This document shows, in pieces, positions 47,330-59,479 of a DNA stretch of 64,000 nt. The DNA is taken from assembly GCA_050084985.1 (NCBI GenBank), contig JBITNC010000001.1, positions 149,978,001 through 150,042,000 of the forward strand, read 5' to 3'. Positions within the stretch are counted from its first letter, which is position 1. Every line of letters starts with the position of its first letter. The notes under the pieces were generated by a model. It had not been told where the DNA came from. It saw only the letters and a list, made by a program, of their open reading frames with translations, and did not search any database. This DNA is from Nageia nagi (lineage: Eukaryota; Pinophyta). Both the position numbers and the translations under genes were made by a program.

Positions 47330-47640
47330 AAAAATGTAGGGTATGTTAAATCTAGATAAAAATAGTAAAAACCCTAGGGTTTTCAAAAACATATTAAGGT
47401 TTTTTTTATAAATTTGAAGGTTTTCTTAAAGAATTTATAAAAAATCTTAGGGTTTTTCTCAAGTAAAAAATTGAAGTAAAAAAATGTAGGGTATGTTAAA
47501 TCTAGATAAAACTAGTAAAAACTCTAAGGTTTTTGAAAAAATCCTTAGTTTTTTTTTTTTTTTTTTATAAATTTGATGGTTTTCTTAAAGAATTTATAAA
47601 ACATCATAGGGTTTTTTACCGAATTCTCTAAAATCCCTAT
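47330..47640. repeat. 146-bp tandem duplication in copy 2 only
   Basis: ATGTAGGGTATGTTAAATCT begins near 47335 and again near 47481. Copy 1 has it once (near 34733). A T run of about 20 follows near 47548. The duplication therefore arose after the 7-kb one. Confidence 0.85.
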
Positions 47641-48377
47641 AAAATTTGAAAAAAGAATTAGGATTTTTACCAAATTACTAGAGAAATTGATAAAAAAAAC
47701 CTATGAATTTTCAAAATACTTGGTAAAAAACCTAAATTCGGTAAAAATCCTAAGGTTTTTTCTATTTTTTAGATAATTTCAAATTTTTTTTACTAAAAAA
47801 TCCTAGCCAAAACAAAAATATTTTGAAAACATCATAGGAAATTAGTTAGATAACAATTTAGGAAAATTACCTACTCCAACATTCCTAATCTTATGGTACA
47901 TTAGAAAATAAAACACTAAAATGAGTCATATATAAGACAATTTTTTTCTTAATTTTAAAATATAATTTTTTTAATAAATTTTTAAAATATAATTATTTAA
48001 TCTTCACAACTAAATTAATAAATTTAATATTTTAATATAATTTAATATAATAACTTTAAAATTTAATATAATATAATATAGCAACCCTAAAATTTAATTT
48101 AATTTAACTTTAATATAATTTAATATACCTAATTTTTTAACCCCCTCTATCCAAACAAATTTAAGCCCTCCCCCAAACCAAAAAGTTTTAAACCCCCCTA
48201 ACATAGTTTTTTATGTTTTCAAAAGACTTTAATTTTAATGTTTTTAAATAGATGTTTTAAGACTTATAGAGATTATTATTTTTTAATTAATGATTTTAAT
48301 ATTTTTAAAGTTTCAAAAGGTATTATTTATTATATGTTTATTAATGAATTATTTATTTTATTTATTTAGAAATTATC

Positions 48378-49790
48378 ATAAGTAATGAAGGGAATCAGAG
48401 GAGAAGATCCAATGATGACAAAGAGAGGACTAATAGGAGAAGAAAGAAAACATCAAAAGCACCTAACAATGAAAAAAAAATATTGGTAAGTATCAATATG
48501 TACTATTTTGTTATCAATATATTTTTTAATGCTACTTATTTCATAAGATAAATAATATTTTTTATTTAATTTTTTTTACAAAGGTTAACACTTAAGCAAA
48601 TATTGAAAACCACTAGTAAAATGTTAACCAAAAGAGAAATGGATAGGTTGCAATGTATTGGGTCCTCTCATTCTAATCATAGACAACATACCAGCTCACC
48701 ATCACCTCCAACCACTCCATGTGGTAACATTTTTCCATGAGTTAATATTTTAAAAAAGTTTGAAATATTATTATTTTTTAATTTCTTATTAATTTTTCTT
48801 AATAGTTCATTATAAATTTGGTAAAAGTGATGTAAGTATTGAATCTACAAAATCAATCAATCAAGACCCCCCTACATTTCACACATTGATCAGTTCACTT
48901 CTGGATTAACATAAGAGTGAAACTTGAAGGTGAAGTAATTGAGGATTCAAAGGGTATGTAAAATTAATACATTTATGTTTGAAAATTAATACATTTAAAT
49001 ATATATTTGTAATATAATAATTTACTAATATTTCTAAATATTGTATAGGGAAAGTTTTTTATGAACATCTAAGAAAGTATGCACTCATCATTTTTGGGAA
49101 AATGTTAGATCTTAATTGGAATTCACAAGATGAGAGTGGTACATTTATTTTATATATTATTATTAATAAGTTTTTTGTAAAAAATTTATTATGCATGTAA
49201 AGATCTTATTTTCTAAAAAATTAATAACCAATTTTTATAATTGTGTATTTTACAAGTAAAAGAAGATTTATAGGTGCTCTCAAAAATAATTTTGGATATG
49301 GGTTCAATGTAGATTTTGCAATACATAGGGTATGAAGGACCATGAATTGGAAGAGATACCAGTATAAACACATCATAAAGTTTCTTGACTAAGATGAGCA
49401 TAGCCATTACCATGAAAAGGTTAATTGTGATCCAAAAGTGTGGAAACAATTGGTGGCTAAAGTGAATGCACTCGAGGATCATCATGCATCCACACAACAA
49501 CCCTCACAACAATAAAAAGCATCACAAGCATGCATATTTCTCATATCATTATCCTTGGGTATGCATCATCAAGGGTATAAAGGAAAATAAGGGCTTGTTA
49601 TTATATTTGTGATTATATTAATTTAATGAATTCTTTAATATTTATACATACAATAATTAAATATTTATTAATTAATTTTTTTCTAGTTATCCAAATATGA
49701 CTGACTTTTAACAAAGGAGGAATATAAATATGGACTCAAAGAAGGTTTCATAAAGCTTGAAGAAAGGATGGATGTTGAAATAGTAAGCAA
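48378..49790 (+). pseudogene. Transposase-like gene, copy 2, exons 1-6
   Basis: Blocks at 48378-48485, 48584-48723, 48806-48953, 49049-49138, 49257 to about 49602 and 49687-49790 match copy 1; exons 2 and 6 have equal lengths in the two copies (140 and 104 bp). The start codon ATG of copy 1 is ATA here. Exon 4 is complete: GKVFYEHLRKYALIIFGKML, then DLNWNSQDESG. Exon 5 reads KRRFIGALKNNFGYGFNVDF, AIHRV, stop, RTMNWKRYQYKHIIKFLD and DPKVWKQLVAKVNALEDHHA, followed by a Gln-rich run and GMHHQGYKGK. The W..LV, Gln-rich and H..GY.GK order is what suggests a Ptta/En-Spm-type transposase; the match is by eye. The last exon lies at 62350-62487, beyond element C. Confidence 0.5.
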
Positions 49791-49849
49791 GTAGGAAAAC
49801 CTTATGTGCTTTAAATTACTTAATTATATTTCATTTTTAAATGTTAATT

Positions 49850-50990
49850 TAGGCTTTAAATATTTTACTTAGAGTTAAAAATGTTGACTAAGGGTTTAAG
49901 AGCTTATAGTTTTACTAGCCTTTAAGGTTTAGGGTTTTTGGGTTTAAATGTTTAGAATTTTAGATTTTAGGGATTAAGATATTAAGGGTATTAGGGTTTA
50001 GGGTTTAAGGTTTTAAAGGTTTCAAGGTTTAGGGTTTTAAAGGTTTAGGGGTTTAGGATTTTAAGGTTTATGGGTTTACATTTTAAAGTGTGTGGTTTAG
50101 GGTTTTACGATTTTAAGATTTAGGATTTTATGATTTTAGAGTTTAGGGTTTTAATGCTTAAGGTTTAAGGTTAAAGGGATTAAAGGTTTTATATTTTAGG
50201 GGTTAGGGTATAGGGTTCTTAGGGTTTAAAGGTTTAGGGGTTTATCTAAGGTTTCTAGGGTTCAAGGTTTACAAGTTAAGGTTTATGATTTTACAATTTT
50301 AAGTTTTAGGGTTTTAAAGTTTAAGGTTTAGAGTTTAACAGCTTAAGGATTTAAGGATTTAGATTTTAGGGTTATAAGGTTTAGGGTTTTGGGGTCTATG
50401 GTTAAAGGTATTAAAGGTTTTTAGGTTTAGGGTTATATGAGTTTAAGGGTTTAGGGTTTAAGGTTTAAAGTTTAAGGGTTTAGGGTTTTACAATTTTAGG
50501 ATTTAGGGTTTTAAGTTTTAGGGTTTAAAATTTAAGGGCTTAGGGGTTTTATGATTTAGGAGCTTAAGGTTTAAGAATTTAGGGTCATGTGGTTTTTAGA
50601 TTTTAGGGACTAGGATTAGATTTAATATAATAAAAATATGAATTAGTCTCTTAAAAATATGACTTAGGTTAGTAAATATTTGACATAGGTTAGACTTAAG
50701 TTAGTAAAATTTTTACTTAACAAGGTTAGTAAAAATATGATTTAGATTGGACTTAGATCAATAAAAATTTGACTTATGTTAGACTTAGGTTGCTAAAAGT
50801 TTAACTCAAGTCAAACTTATTTAGTTTGTAAACATTTGACTTAGATTAGATTTATTAGCTTTAAGGGTTTAGCATTTTGGGGGTTTAAGGGTTTAATATT
50901 TTAAGGTTTAGCAATTTAGAGTTTAAAGTGTATGGTTTAGGGTATATGATTTTTAAGGTTTAGGGGTTTAAGGTTTTGTCGAAGGTTTTT
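49850..50990 (+). repeat. TTTAGGG tract and GGTTAG interlude in the last intron, copy 2 (left part)
   Basis: TTTAGGG variants run to about 50630. The GGTTAG/TAAAATTTGACTTA interlude follows (50640-50860, with GACATAGGTTAGAC), then TTTAGGG resumes to about 50990, where an insert begins. Confidence 0.9.
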
Positions 50991-52850
50991 TAGGATTTCA
51001 AGGTGATTTAAAATGGATTTTTGGATGTATTAAATAGTAAAAAAATTAATTCTCTCTCTTCAAAGATCTCAATTCTCTATATCAAAGCTCTCATCTCCAA
51101 GATCTTGATGCTTCTAATGAGATCCAAAAATGATTGTTGGTTTGTAATTTATAGCAATTTAAAGTTTGTATTAAATAATAATTAAAGTAAATAGGAAAAG
51201 TTTTAAATATTAGAGGAAATTAAATTCTAAAATACCAAGTTACCTTTTGAAAAAGATCTTTGAATAGTCAAATAGGGTAAAAATGGTGAACATGAAAATC
51301 CAAGATGGTAAGAGGTAATAAATACGAATAGCAAACTATCTCTCAAAACTTGTTAACATTCATATGACTAATGAATAAGTGGCTTGGGAAGCCATAATTG
51401 TATGTGTGTGGAGGGACCCAATAATATTTGAGATGTTAATCAATCAATGTTTGTACATCAATAATATATTTCATAAGAGATTGATGAATAGAGGTCAACT
51501 TTATTCATGTATTAGCAGAGTTTAATGGCTATTTACAAACCACATGGAGAATTTATTACAAATGATGATCATCATATGTAGTGGTTGACATAGCCATTTC
51601 CTACCAAGGTAACTAATATAAGGTGTCAATGTTAGATACCCATTGGCTACAAAAATATGGAGTGAACATTACTAACAATACGAAGAGTTCACTTGACCAC
51701 ACAAAATATGATGATTGACATATTGCCTACTCATCCATTCATTGATAAAAAAAATGAATGATGATCTCCTAGAATGGAAGGGATTTGATGTTGTTTTCCC
51801 ACTATTCATATCCTACCAAGTGTCTAATTGGAAGAATTTATTCATGGAAGTAGGTATTAGGCAAAGGAAATCTATATCCAAGACATAACTTAGGGAAGTC
51901 TCCTATTAAAAGGTATTATGTTGGGAAATTAATAGGGTTAAAATATTTATTATATCGTGTAGGATGGTTTAGTAATATATTGGTGTTAAATATAGTTTAT
52001 AAAATAGTTTTTAATAGTAATTGAAATTTGTTATTAAAAACAAACTATTGATCAAATCAAAAGAGGCCCTAAAATTAAGGAAAGAGATGCTACAAGAATT
52101 CAAATGGAGAAGAATTTTATTGAGAGGATGAGAGAGAAAATATTTTGAAAATAACATGTTTGGTATTAATTGTTGTAAACACATATACCCCTAAAAATGT
52201 AAACCCTTAATATTATAAAAGGGTATTATGAGAGTGGAAAATGTTAAGTCCCCTTTAGTGGTATCCCTCCCAAATGGAAGAATGTGTTCAAGTATGTGTG
52301 TGTGTGTGTGTGGTGAAAAACTCCAAGAGTGTATGGGAGTTACATTATGTTTTTGAAATGTGTTTGAAAATAAAAGAAGAAGACCATGGAAGGAAAAGAA
52401 AATAATGGATAAAATCATTTCTATAGAAGAAAACAAGCATGGATGAGATCATTTTCATGAAGGAAAAAGAAGTGAACAACATAATCACCATGACATAAAG
52501 AATAATACAATAAGTAGTTCTAAATATGTTGACCTAAGAATAGAGACATGGGACTATTCTTATGGGCTCTCATTAAGAATAGAGTCATCTTCAAGAAAGG
52601 GATTCAGTAGCAACCTACAATGATTGAGTGATTCAGCTTCGATAAATAAAAGAGTGAAGAAAGAAGGATGATTCAAGTGATATTGTAAAATGGTACCTAT
52701 GATAATGGATTGCAAATTACTAGATGTAGACCACATCAATTGAGCCAGGGAAATACTTATGCATATATTTTACGTGTTTAATTTTGGTGTGCATTTTATT
52801 TTTGCAAGCACTAAATTGAATGAAGCATGAATATAAAAAATAAATCTTGA
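50990..52850. mobile_element. Unassigned 1.85-kb insert within the TTTAGGG tract
   Basis: This block has no counterpart in copy 1 and no telomere-like words, and TTTAGGG resumes on both sides. It contains a (TG) run at about 52295-52312 (GTATGTGTGTGTGTGTGTGT) and no protein domain. I could not fix its ends or a target duplication, so the class is unknown; a solo LTR or a DNA element would fit. Confidence 0.45.
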
Positions 52851-53604
52851 AGTAGGGTTTATGAATCACAAGCTTTATGAGTTTAATGTTTAAAGGTTTT
52901 ATGATTTTATGATGTTAAGGTTTAGGGTTTTAAGGTTTAGGGTTTAGAGTTTGAAGGGTTAAGTGTTTAGAGTTTAGGGGTATATAGTTTATTTGTTAAG
53001 GGATTAAGGATTTTAGTATATATCATTTTAGGAGTTTAAGGTTTAGTGTTTAAGGGTTTATGATTTTATAATTTTAGGTTTTAGGCTTTATAGTTTAAGG
53101 GTTTTAGGATTTAGGGTTTTAGGAGTTTAAGGATTTTATGATTTTAGATGTTTGGGATTTATAATTTTAAGGTTTAGGATTTTAAGATTTAGGGTTTACA
53201 ATTTAAGGGCTTAAGACTTCTAGGGTTTAAGGTTTTATAATTTTAAGGTTTAGGGTTTAAGGGTTTAGGATTATTGATTTTAGGGATTAGGATTTTAATA
53301 TTTAGGGTTTACAATTTAAGGGCTAAGGGTTTTAGGGTTTATGAGCTTCGGGTAATGTTACAATTTTGGGTTTTAAGGTTTAGGGTGAGACTTAAGCTAA
53401 TAAAAACATGAATTAGTTTCTTAAAAATATTGCTTAGGTTAGTAAATATTTAACATCTAGGTTAGCTTAAGTTAGTAAAACATAAACTTATGTTACACTT
53501 AGGTTAGAAAAACTTTGACTTAGGTTAGTAAAATGTTTACTTAGCTAGGTTAGTAAAAATTTGATTTAGATTAAATTTATTAGGTTATGAAAAAAATTAA
53601 TGTA
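52850..53604 (+). repeat. TTTAGGG tract and second GGTTAG interlude, copy 2 (right part)
   Basis: TTTAGGG variants to about 53390, then the interlude version with ACATCTAGGTTAGC (near 53452). It is cut by element C at GGTTA (53605-53609). Confidence 0.88.
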
Positions 53605-53609
53605 GGTTA

Positions 53610-54336
53610 TGTTATAATTGAAATAATAATTATTTCAATTATTTATAGAATAATTAAATTCTCTAATTAATAAGAATAACATGAAATTGATGATATGAAA
53701 GATGAAAAATATCAACTTGATCTTAACCTATCAAAATTGGATTAACAGAAGATACAAAATTATACTTTACCCATAATGACAAATGGAGGTGAGATTCAAT
53801 CAAGAGAGGAAAAATGATGAGCTTTCCTAAAACATAGAGTCACCAATCCTACCTTAACCTAAATATAGTACAAGAAACCCAATGATAAAAATTAGCTACC
53901 TTTCCATAATGCCTTATTTTGAAGCTCGATGTCACCATCCTACCTTTGATGCACCAAATATTGATCATGAAGGGATGAAAGATTACAAAAATGTAGAGCT
54001 CATAGAATAACATAATCCAAAGATTATATGTGGTATTTAGAAACAACAATCAATATTGACACAAGTATATTACCACCTATCAAGGGTTTGATATTATGTC
54101 ATGTCATGTCATATATTTGATCATGCACAACCCCTCAACCTTTATAGGAAATAAGTCTAGTGCTAAGGCTCCTCCTTAGGCTTATTATGATGTTGATCCA
54201 ACATGTTACCATAAAACATAAATATAGATGAGAGTGCACATGTAAAGGAGCATTTATTTAATAAATTAAATAAATCATTTTGAATCTCTAGAAAGGTATT
54301 TTAATTAATATAAAAATTCATTTTTAGATGTTAATG
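53610..54336 (-). repeat. 3' LTR of element C
   Basis: It starts TGTTATAATTGAAATAATAA. On the minus strand it is preceded by a GTGGGGCATC purine tract. The plus-strand right end reads GATGTTAATGA where the other LTR has GGTGTTAACA, so the terminus is mutated. Confidence 0.9.
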
Positions 54337-54699
54337 ATGCCCCACTTTGAATATATTTTTATGCTTTTGAGATAAAAAAATCAAATACATGAATTTAAAG
54401 TATAATAAGATAAGCAAGAAAATAATCCCTAAAAATTTATGACATGGCAATAGTTTTGGATGCTCCAAATTTTTCTTATATTATGCCTCCTCTTTGACTT
54501 AGTTGCAACATGATGGAACTCTCATCATAGGAGCAATCCAAGGCAAAGAAAAAGGTACTTGAAAAGAACTTAAACAAGATATATTTTTCATAATATATCT
54601 AAAATATTAACATTTTATCATCATAATATAGAAATAATATGAGTGATAAGAAAGCAAACCTATCCTTGGTGACTTACCCACCAAAATGAGATGAACATG

Positions 54700-54930
54700 A
54701 TAAGTAATTTGAATTGATCAGCTTGGTTTCCCAAGCCACCATGTCTCCATGGATTTTGATATGAATTGACCTTCCTTAAAAAGGTACCAAATGATAATAT
54801 TGACCCTTCATTATAAAGGCATCAAATGATAAGAGTGATCAACTTGGTTTCCCCAAGATACCATGTTGCCATGGATTTTTTAATAAGAGTGCCTCTTTCT
54901 TACAAAGGAAGCCAATGATATGCAAAACAT
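54700..54930 (-). repeat. 3' non-coding subrepeats of element C
   Basis: Two copies, about 125 bp apart, of CTTGGTTTCCCAAGCCACCA (second copy CTTGGTTTCCCCAAGATACCA) with CATGGATTTT after it. Element B holds one more copy. Tandem subrepeats in the 3' non-coding region are known for Tat/Ogre-type elements. Confidence 0.75.
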
Positions 54931-55264
54931 ACAAAATACCATATTGAAATGTTTTGATAATTATTATTGACAAGAAACTTGTTTAATAGAAATTATATGA
55001 AATTAAAGAATGAATTACATTTTTTATTGATTTATTGTGATATGGAAATAAAGATCAATTTTTGATTTTTTTTATTAAATAGAATCTAGCAGCATTGCTA
55101 GGTTATGGGCTTATTTTCCTAAAATGTTAGTATAAAACAATGAAGATATGCATAATTTTATGAAAATGATCATACATAAACAATTTTTATATGCAAAAAA
55201 TTGATTGTATTACATTCTTATTTACCATCAATTGAATATAATTTATACACACCTTTTTGTAATT

Positions 55265-56220
55265 TGCTATGAAAATGTAAGGACCTATCTAATTAGGTCT
55301 GAACTTACCTTTATTGTCATTTTCTAGGGCTTTATTGTTAGCAAATTTTTTCTTTAAGACTAGGTCACCAAATTTGAATTATTTAGGCTTGATATCTTTG
55401 CTATAGGCTTTTTTAAATTATAGAATGGTTAATCTAGCTTTCCTTCTATCCTCATCAAGGATGATACCATCTAGTGACACACAAAGAGATGGGATATCTA
55501 ACTCAAGGGGAACTATGGATTCATCACCATACATAAAGGAGAAAGGAGTTACCCCTATATAAGTACTTATACTTATTCTATAGGCCCACAAAGAATAATT
55601 AAGTTGTTGATTCTAATGTTTCCCATGTTTTGCAATAGTTTTGGATAAGATACTCTTAATGACCTTTTTAGAATCTTCAACTTGGCCATTACCTTGGCAC
55701 AATATGGGGTAGAGAATTTGCATTCAATATGATATTTAACAAAACATTATTTTACTTCATTAGCTTTAAAGCTAGGAACATTATCCATAAATAATATATA
55801 AGGAACACCATATATAGAAATGATAAACTTAATAAGAAATTCAATAATCTTACCTTCTTTTGCAAACTTCATGGGTATAGCCTCCACCCATTTTGTGAAA
55901 TATTATGTAGATATAATGATTAAATTATGGCCATATCTTGAAATAGAATTAATTTTACCAATGAAATACATTAATCAAATACAAAAAGGCCAAGGAGATG
56001 CAATAGAATGCAAAGCACAACAAAAGAAGGTTGAAGACTAGCATTCTTTTGATATTGTTAATATTTCTTGATATGCAATTCAAAATATTCAAGTATAGTA
56101 CACCAATAATAACCTAATATTAGAAAATTTTGATAAATAAATTTATCACTAAAGTTTCCACCACATTCTTCATCATGAGCTTGATGAAGGGTCGTATCTA
56201 CTTCATGCCTCAATAAACAT
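55265..56220 (-). pseudogene. Element C integrase (broken)
   Basis: The core reads INSISRYGHNLIIIST, stop, YFTKWVEAIPMKFAKEGKII and IYGVPYILFMDNVPSFKANE. FTKW.EA is intact; the Gly of the usual DNG box is Val. After a frameshift come GNGQVEDSKKVIKSILSKT with the catalytic Glu, SLWAYRISISTYIGVTPFSF and MYGDESIVPLELDIPS. It ends FKFGDLVLKK and GKFRPN, stop, IGPYIF, the GPY/F end without a chromodomain. One stop replaces the Asp expected before YFTKW. Stops and two frameshifts make it inactive. Confidence 0.85.
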
Positions 56221-56379
56221 ATAAGAAGAGCACCATCAAAAGACCTTACCTACAATAAATCACCTAAGATGACATATGTAGTAGCTAGCTTTTTAAGCCT
56301 AATCCTAGTATTTTATCAAAGGAAATAGTAATAACACCATATTTAATATAATTGAAAACATCTTGATACCATTCATATG

Positions 56380-56890
56380 CATTTATTCAAGTAGAAAAAA
56401 AATAATGATCCTTAATGAAATCTTTAAGAACAAAATCATGGGAAGGCTTACTGATGAATTTGATTATGAGAATGGTTTCTTCATTTTTTATGGTAATTGG
56501 ATAAAGGGAAGCAAAACTAGACATACCATCAGTATACCTATTGTTTTCCCTTAGAATGTTGTCAATTTTGTACACATTGAAATAGACATGAAGATTCTCC
56601 ATCATTTCCTTGTATGGTTGCAACTTAGGATATTTGGTGTTGTATATATTAGATACTTCACAATTAGTTGAGAGTCACTAAATATTTTTATCCTTTTTAC
56701 TTTCAAAAGTATTACAACCTTTAAATGTAAAATTAAAGCTTCATATTATGCCATATTGTTAGTGCAATCAAAACTTAAATCGTAAGACATAGGGATAACA
56801 TCACTATTAGGGTTGATAAGAAAATTCCTTCCCTTACTTTATGAATGCACTTAGAACCATCAAAGCATAAGGTCTACTCATAATTTTATA
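56380..56890 (-). pseudogene. Element C archaeal-type RNase H, in the usual place after RT
   Basis: Across frameshifts the minus strand reads WTLCFDGSKC near 56880, then SYDLSFDCTNNMA, stop, YEALILHLKV, KRIKIFSDSQLIVKYL and, from 56623, MQPYKEMMENLHVYFNVYKI then NNRYTDGMSSFASL. FDGS, NN.A.YEAL, SDSQLI and N...D..SS.ASL are the ordered landmarks of the plant archaeal-type RNase H, including the catalytic Asp, Glu and Asp positions. It lies between the gypsy RNase H and integrase. It helps degrade template RNA after cDNA synthesis. Confidence 0.8.
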
Positions 56891-56999
56891 TGAAACCAAA
56901 AAAACCTTATGGATAATTACAATCAAGAATTAAGTGATAGTGTAGGGATGTAGCAATAATGCATAGTTTGGTGGTGTTTTGGCCATACACTTTATCTAG

Positions 57000-57545
57000 A
57001 AACTATTTGTGCATGTTGGATACTTAATTTTTTGAGTAATTAGTAATGAAATATTATATATATTATTCATTTATTAAATTTTTAGTGATAAATACTAAAT
57101 CAAATTCTTGAAGCAACATTACCCACTTTGCAACCCTTTTAGATAGGTAGGATTTAGACACAAGATATCTGAGAGGATTTGCCTGAGCTATGACAAAGTT
57201 ATATTTCCAAGCATGTATTATATTAATTTTTTATTTGAGGAGAATATAGCAAAACATATATTTTTAATTATAGTGCACCTTGTCTCATAATCAAGTAAAC
57301 TTTTGCTAACATAGTAGTTGTTCTTTCCTTGTTGTTATCATCATTTTGAGCAAGCATTTCCCCTAATGCACTTAATGTTGCTAAAAAATAAAGTAGAAAA
57401 CTCTTTTTAATTAGAGGGTGATAAAACTAGAGCATTAATAAGATACCTTTTGTTATTTTCTAAAGCTTTTTGACACTTTTCATCCCAAATGAATTTCTCA
57501 CTTTTCTTCAAAAAATGAGAAAATGTAGAGTTCATATATGCTAAC
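57000..57545 (-). pseudogene. Element C gypsy RNase H (broken)
   Basis: Read across at least three frameshifts: KSEKFIWDEKCQKALENNKR, MLAQNDDNNKE, YYVSKSLLDYETRCTIIKNI, NKKLI, stop, YMLG and RVAKWVMLLQEFDLVFITK. These follow the family order E..C..AF, AQ.DE.G, YYVSK.L.DYE..Y, KL.HYM and ..RW...L.EFD. A triple stop cluster (TGA TGA TAA) near 57340 marks one frameshift. It is the RNase H linked to RT that cuts RNA in the hybrid. Confidence 0.8.
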
Positions 57546-58540
57546 TAAGCAATGAACCTTTTGATTGCTTGTACTTTACCTTGAAGAATTATTACTTCCT
57601 TCAAGTTATTAGAATAAGGAAAATCAACAATACCTAAAACTTTCATGGGGTCCACCTCTATACCTCTTCTTGAAATAAGGAACCTAAGTAATTTACCTAG
57701 TGAAACTACAAATGCACACTTTTGAGGCTTTAATTTTAACTTGTACTCTCTCATTTGTTGGAAGATCTTTCTCAAATATGAAATTTAATCATATTCAGTT
57801 GTGGATTTGGCTAAAATATCATCAACATACATATTAATACTATCATGGATCATATCATGGAATATAGTCACCATGGCTCTCTAATAGGCTACACCTACAT
57901 TCTTTAGACTAAAAGGCATGACTACCCAACAAAATATGCCCCAAGGAGTAACAAAATTTGTCTTATTTTGGTCCTCATTATTGATAATAATTTGATTATA
58001 TATGAAAAATTCATCCATGAAAAATAAAACTTGATGGCCTGCTATTGAATCTATAATCATATAAATGTTAGGAAAAGGAAAGGCATCTTTTGGGCATTCC
58101 TTATTAATATCCCTAAAATCTATATAACATATTATTTCATCATTAGGCTTAATTGCAAGCACAATGTTAGAAATCCATAGAGAATAATAAATGGGGACAA
58201 TGAGTCTAATAGCAAGGTATTTCTCAATTTCCTTTTTAATAGCAAGGGCTACCCTAAGATGTATCTTTCTAGGTTTTTGTTGAATGAGTTTAACATCCTC
58301 ATTGACAACTAGGCTTTGAGTGATAAAATTGGGACCAATACCAGGAATATAAGAATAAGACCAACAAAAGATATCAAAAAATTCTTTTAATAGTAGGCTA
58401 TATCTTTCCCATTCCTTCAAGATTAACCAAGCTCCTATTTTGATCAACTGTGGGTCCTCTTGGGTACCAATATTGAATTCTATTATTTCTTCACTAAGAT
58501 AGGGAAATGCCCCTAGTCTTACATACAAACTTAGCAATAA
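57545..58540 (-). pseudogene. Element C reverse transcriptase (nearly complete, stops)
   Basis: The longest open stretch of the window, 218 codons (57881-58537), covers the RT N-terminal half: DIFCWSYSYIPGIGPNFI, LIQQKPRKIHLRVALAIKKE, WISNIVLAIKPNDEIICYID, FRDINKECPKDAFPFPNI and FFMDEFFIYNQI. It ends in WGIFCWVVMPFSLKNVGVAY. A TAG replaces the Gln of the YQRAM motif, then FHDMIHDSINMYVDDILAKS carries an intact YVDD. The palm and thumb continue with KLKLKPQKCAFVV, GKLLRFLISRRGIEVDP and LQGKVQAIKRFIA, where another TAG replaces the Gln of FIAQL. All catalytic Asp residues are kept, so this RT is the best-preserved enzyme here. Confidence 0.92.
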
Positions 58541-58877
58541 GAGATAGTAATAATGGAGTGATAGCTCTCAGAACCTAGCATCATCACCCCATCAAGGGAT
58601 GTGAAGATTGTCTACAAAAGAAAGACTACATATACTTAGGATTGACTTGATGAAAAATAAACAAAACATGAATGAACATGAATGGAACAAGAGCATAAAT
58701 TAAAGGAAGGGTGAGGCTCTAACCTATGATGTATGTAGAATCCATGTAGATATCTTTACCAAAGTATGCCTGATGTCATAAGAACCATGCTACAAGCCTC
58801 TTTTCACTAGATTTGGGAAACTCATTTCATGCCCCGAGCTTCTCAAGGATAGGATCATTAGTCCTAAAAATGTCTAC

Positions 58878-59069
58878 TCAAAATGGAGCTCTAGGAGGTA
58901 GGAATAGATCTACATAATAAGCATGTAACTCTTCTATTAGACCATGCATCATTCTATAATGTAGCCACTCATCATATATGTATTTGGTGTAACCTTGATC
59001 ACTGATTTCCACATGTTGAACCTTTGGAATTAATGAAGATGAACTAGGTGTAGAGTTATAAAACCCCAT
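58878..59069 (-). pseudogene. Element C linker between protease and RT
   Basis: A 63-codon open frame beginning MGFYNSTPSSSSLIPKVQHV with no domain I know. The same frame continues past a stop toward NDPILEKLGA and EFPKSSEKRLVAWF. It is part of the polyprotein, not a separate gene. Confidence 0.45.
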
Positions 59070-59479
59070 ATTGATTGTTCTTTTGTGCTAACCTTCACTT
59101 GTAATGAGCTTTATTATTCCATACTCATTTTTACCTTATCCTTTTACATTAATATTTATGCATATATTCATTAGAAAAATCAAAATAAATGCTATTTAAA
59201 TGCATCCTTAACCTAGCATTTTCAACAAAATAGATATTGTATTTATACTATCATATGTGGATTTTTCTTCATGCCCTTGGTATAGGAAACTAACATCTTC
59301 AATGGGATCATTGCTCTACTCAAGAAAAAATTAGTGGTTCTTGAATTCAATCTACTCTGAGTAGTATGTTGAGTTTTAAGGACTGCAAGGGGTCATCCAA
59401 GCTCTCTAAAGTTCTCATATATGTCTATCTTCAATATTTTGTATGCATCCATGCTTACCTCTTACAAGGTGATAGTCAT

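Noticed and set aside
55820-56041. A plus-strand 73-residue protein
   Set aside because: It is the complement of the minus-strand integrase core of element C, where conserved motifs are recognisable.
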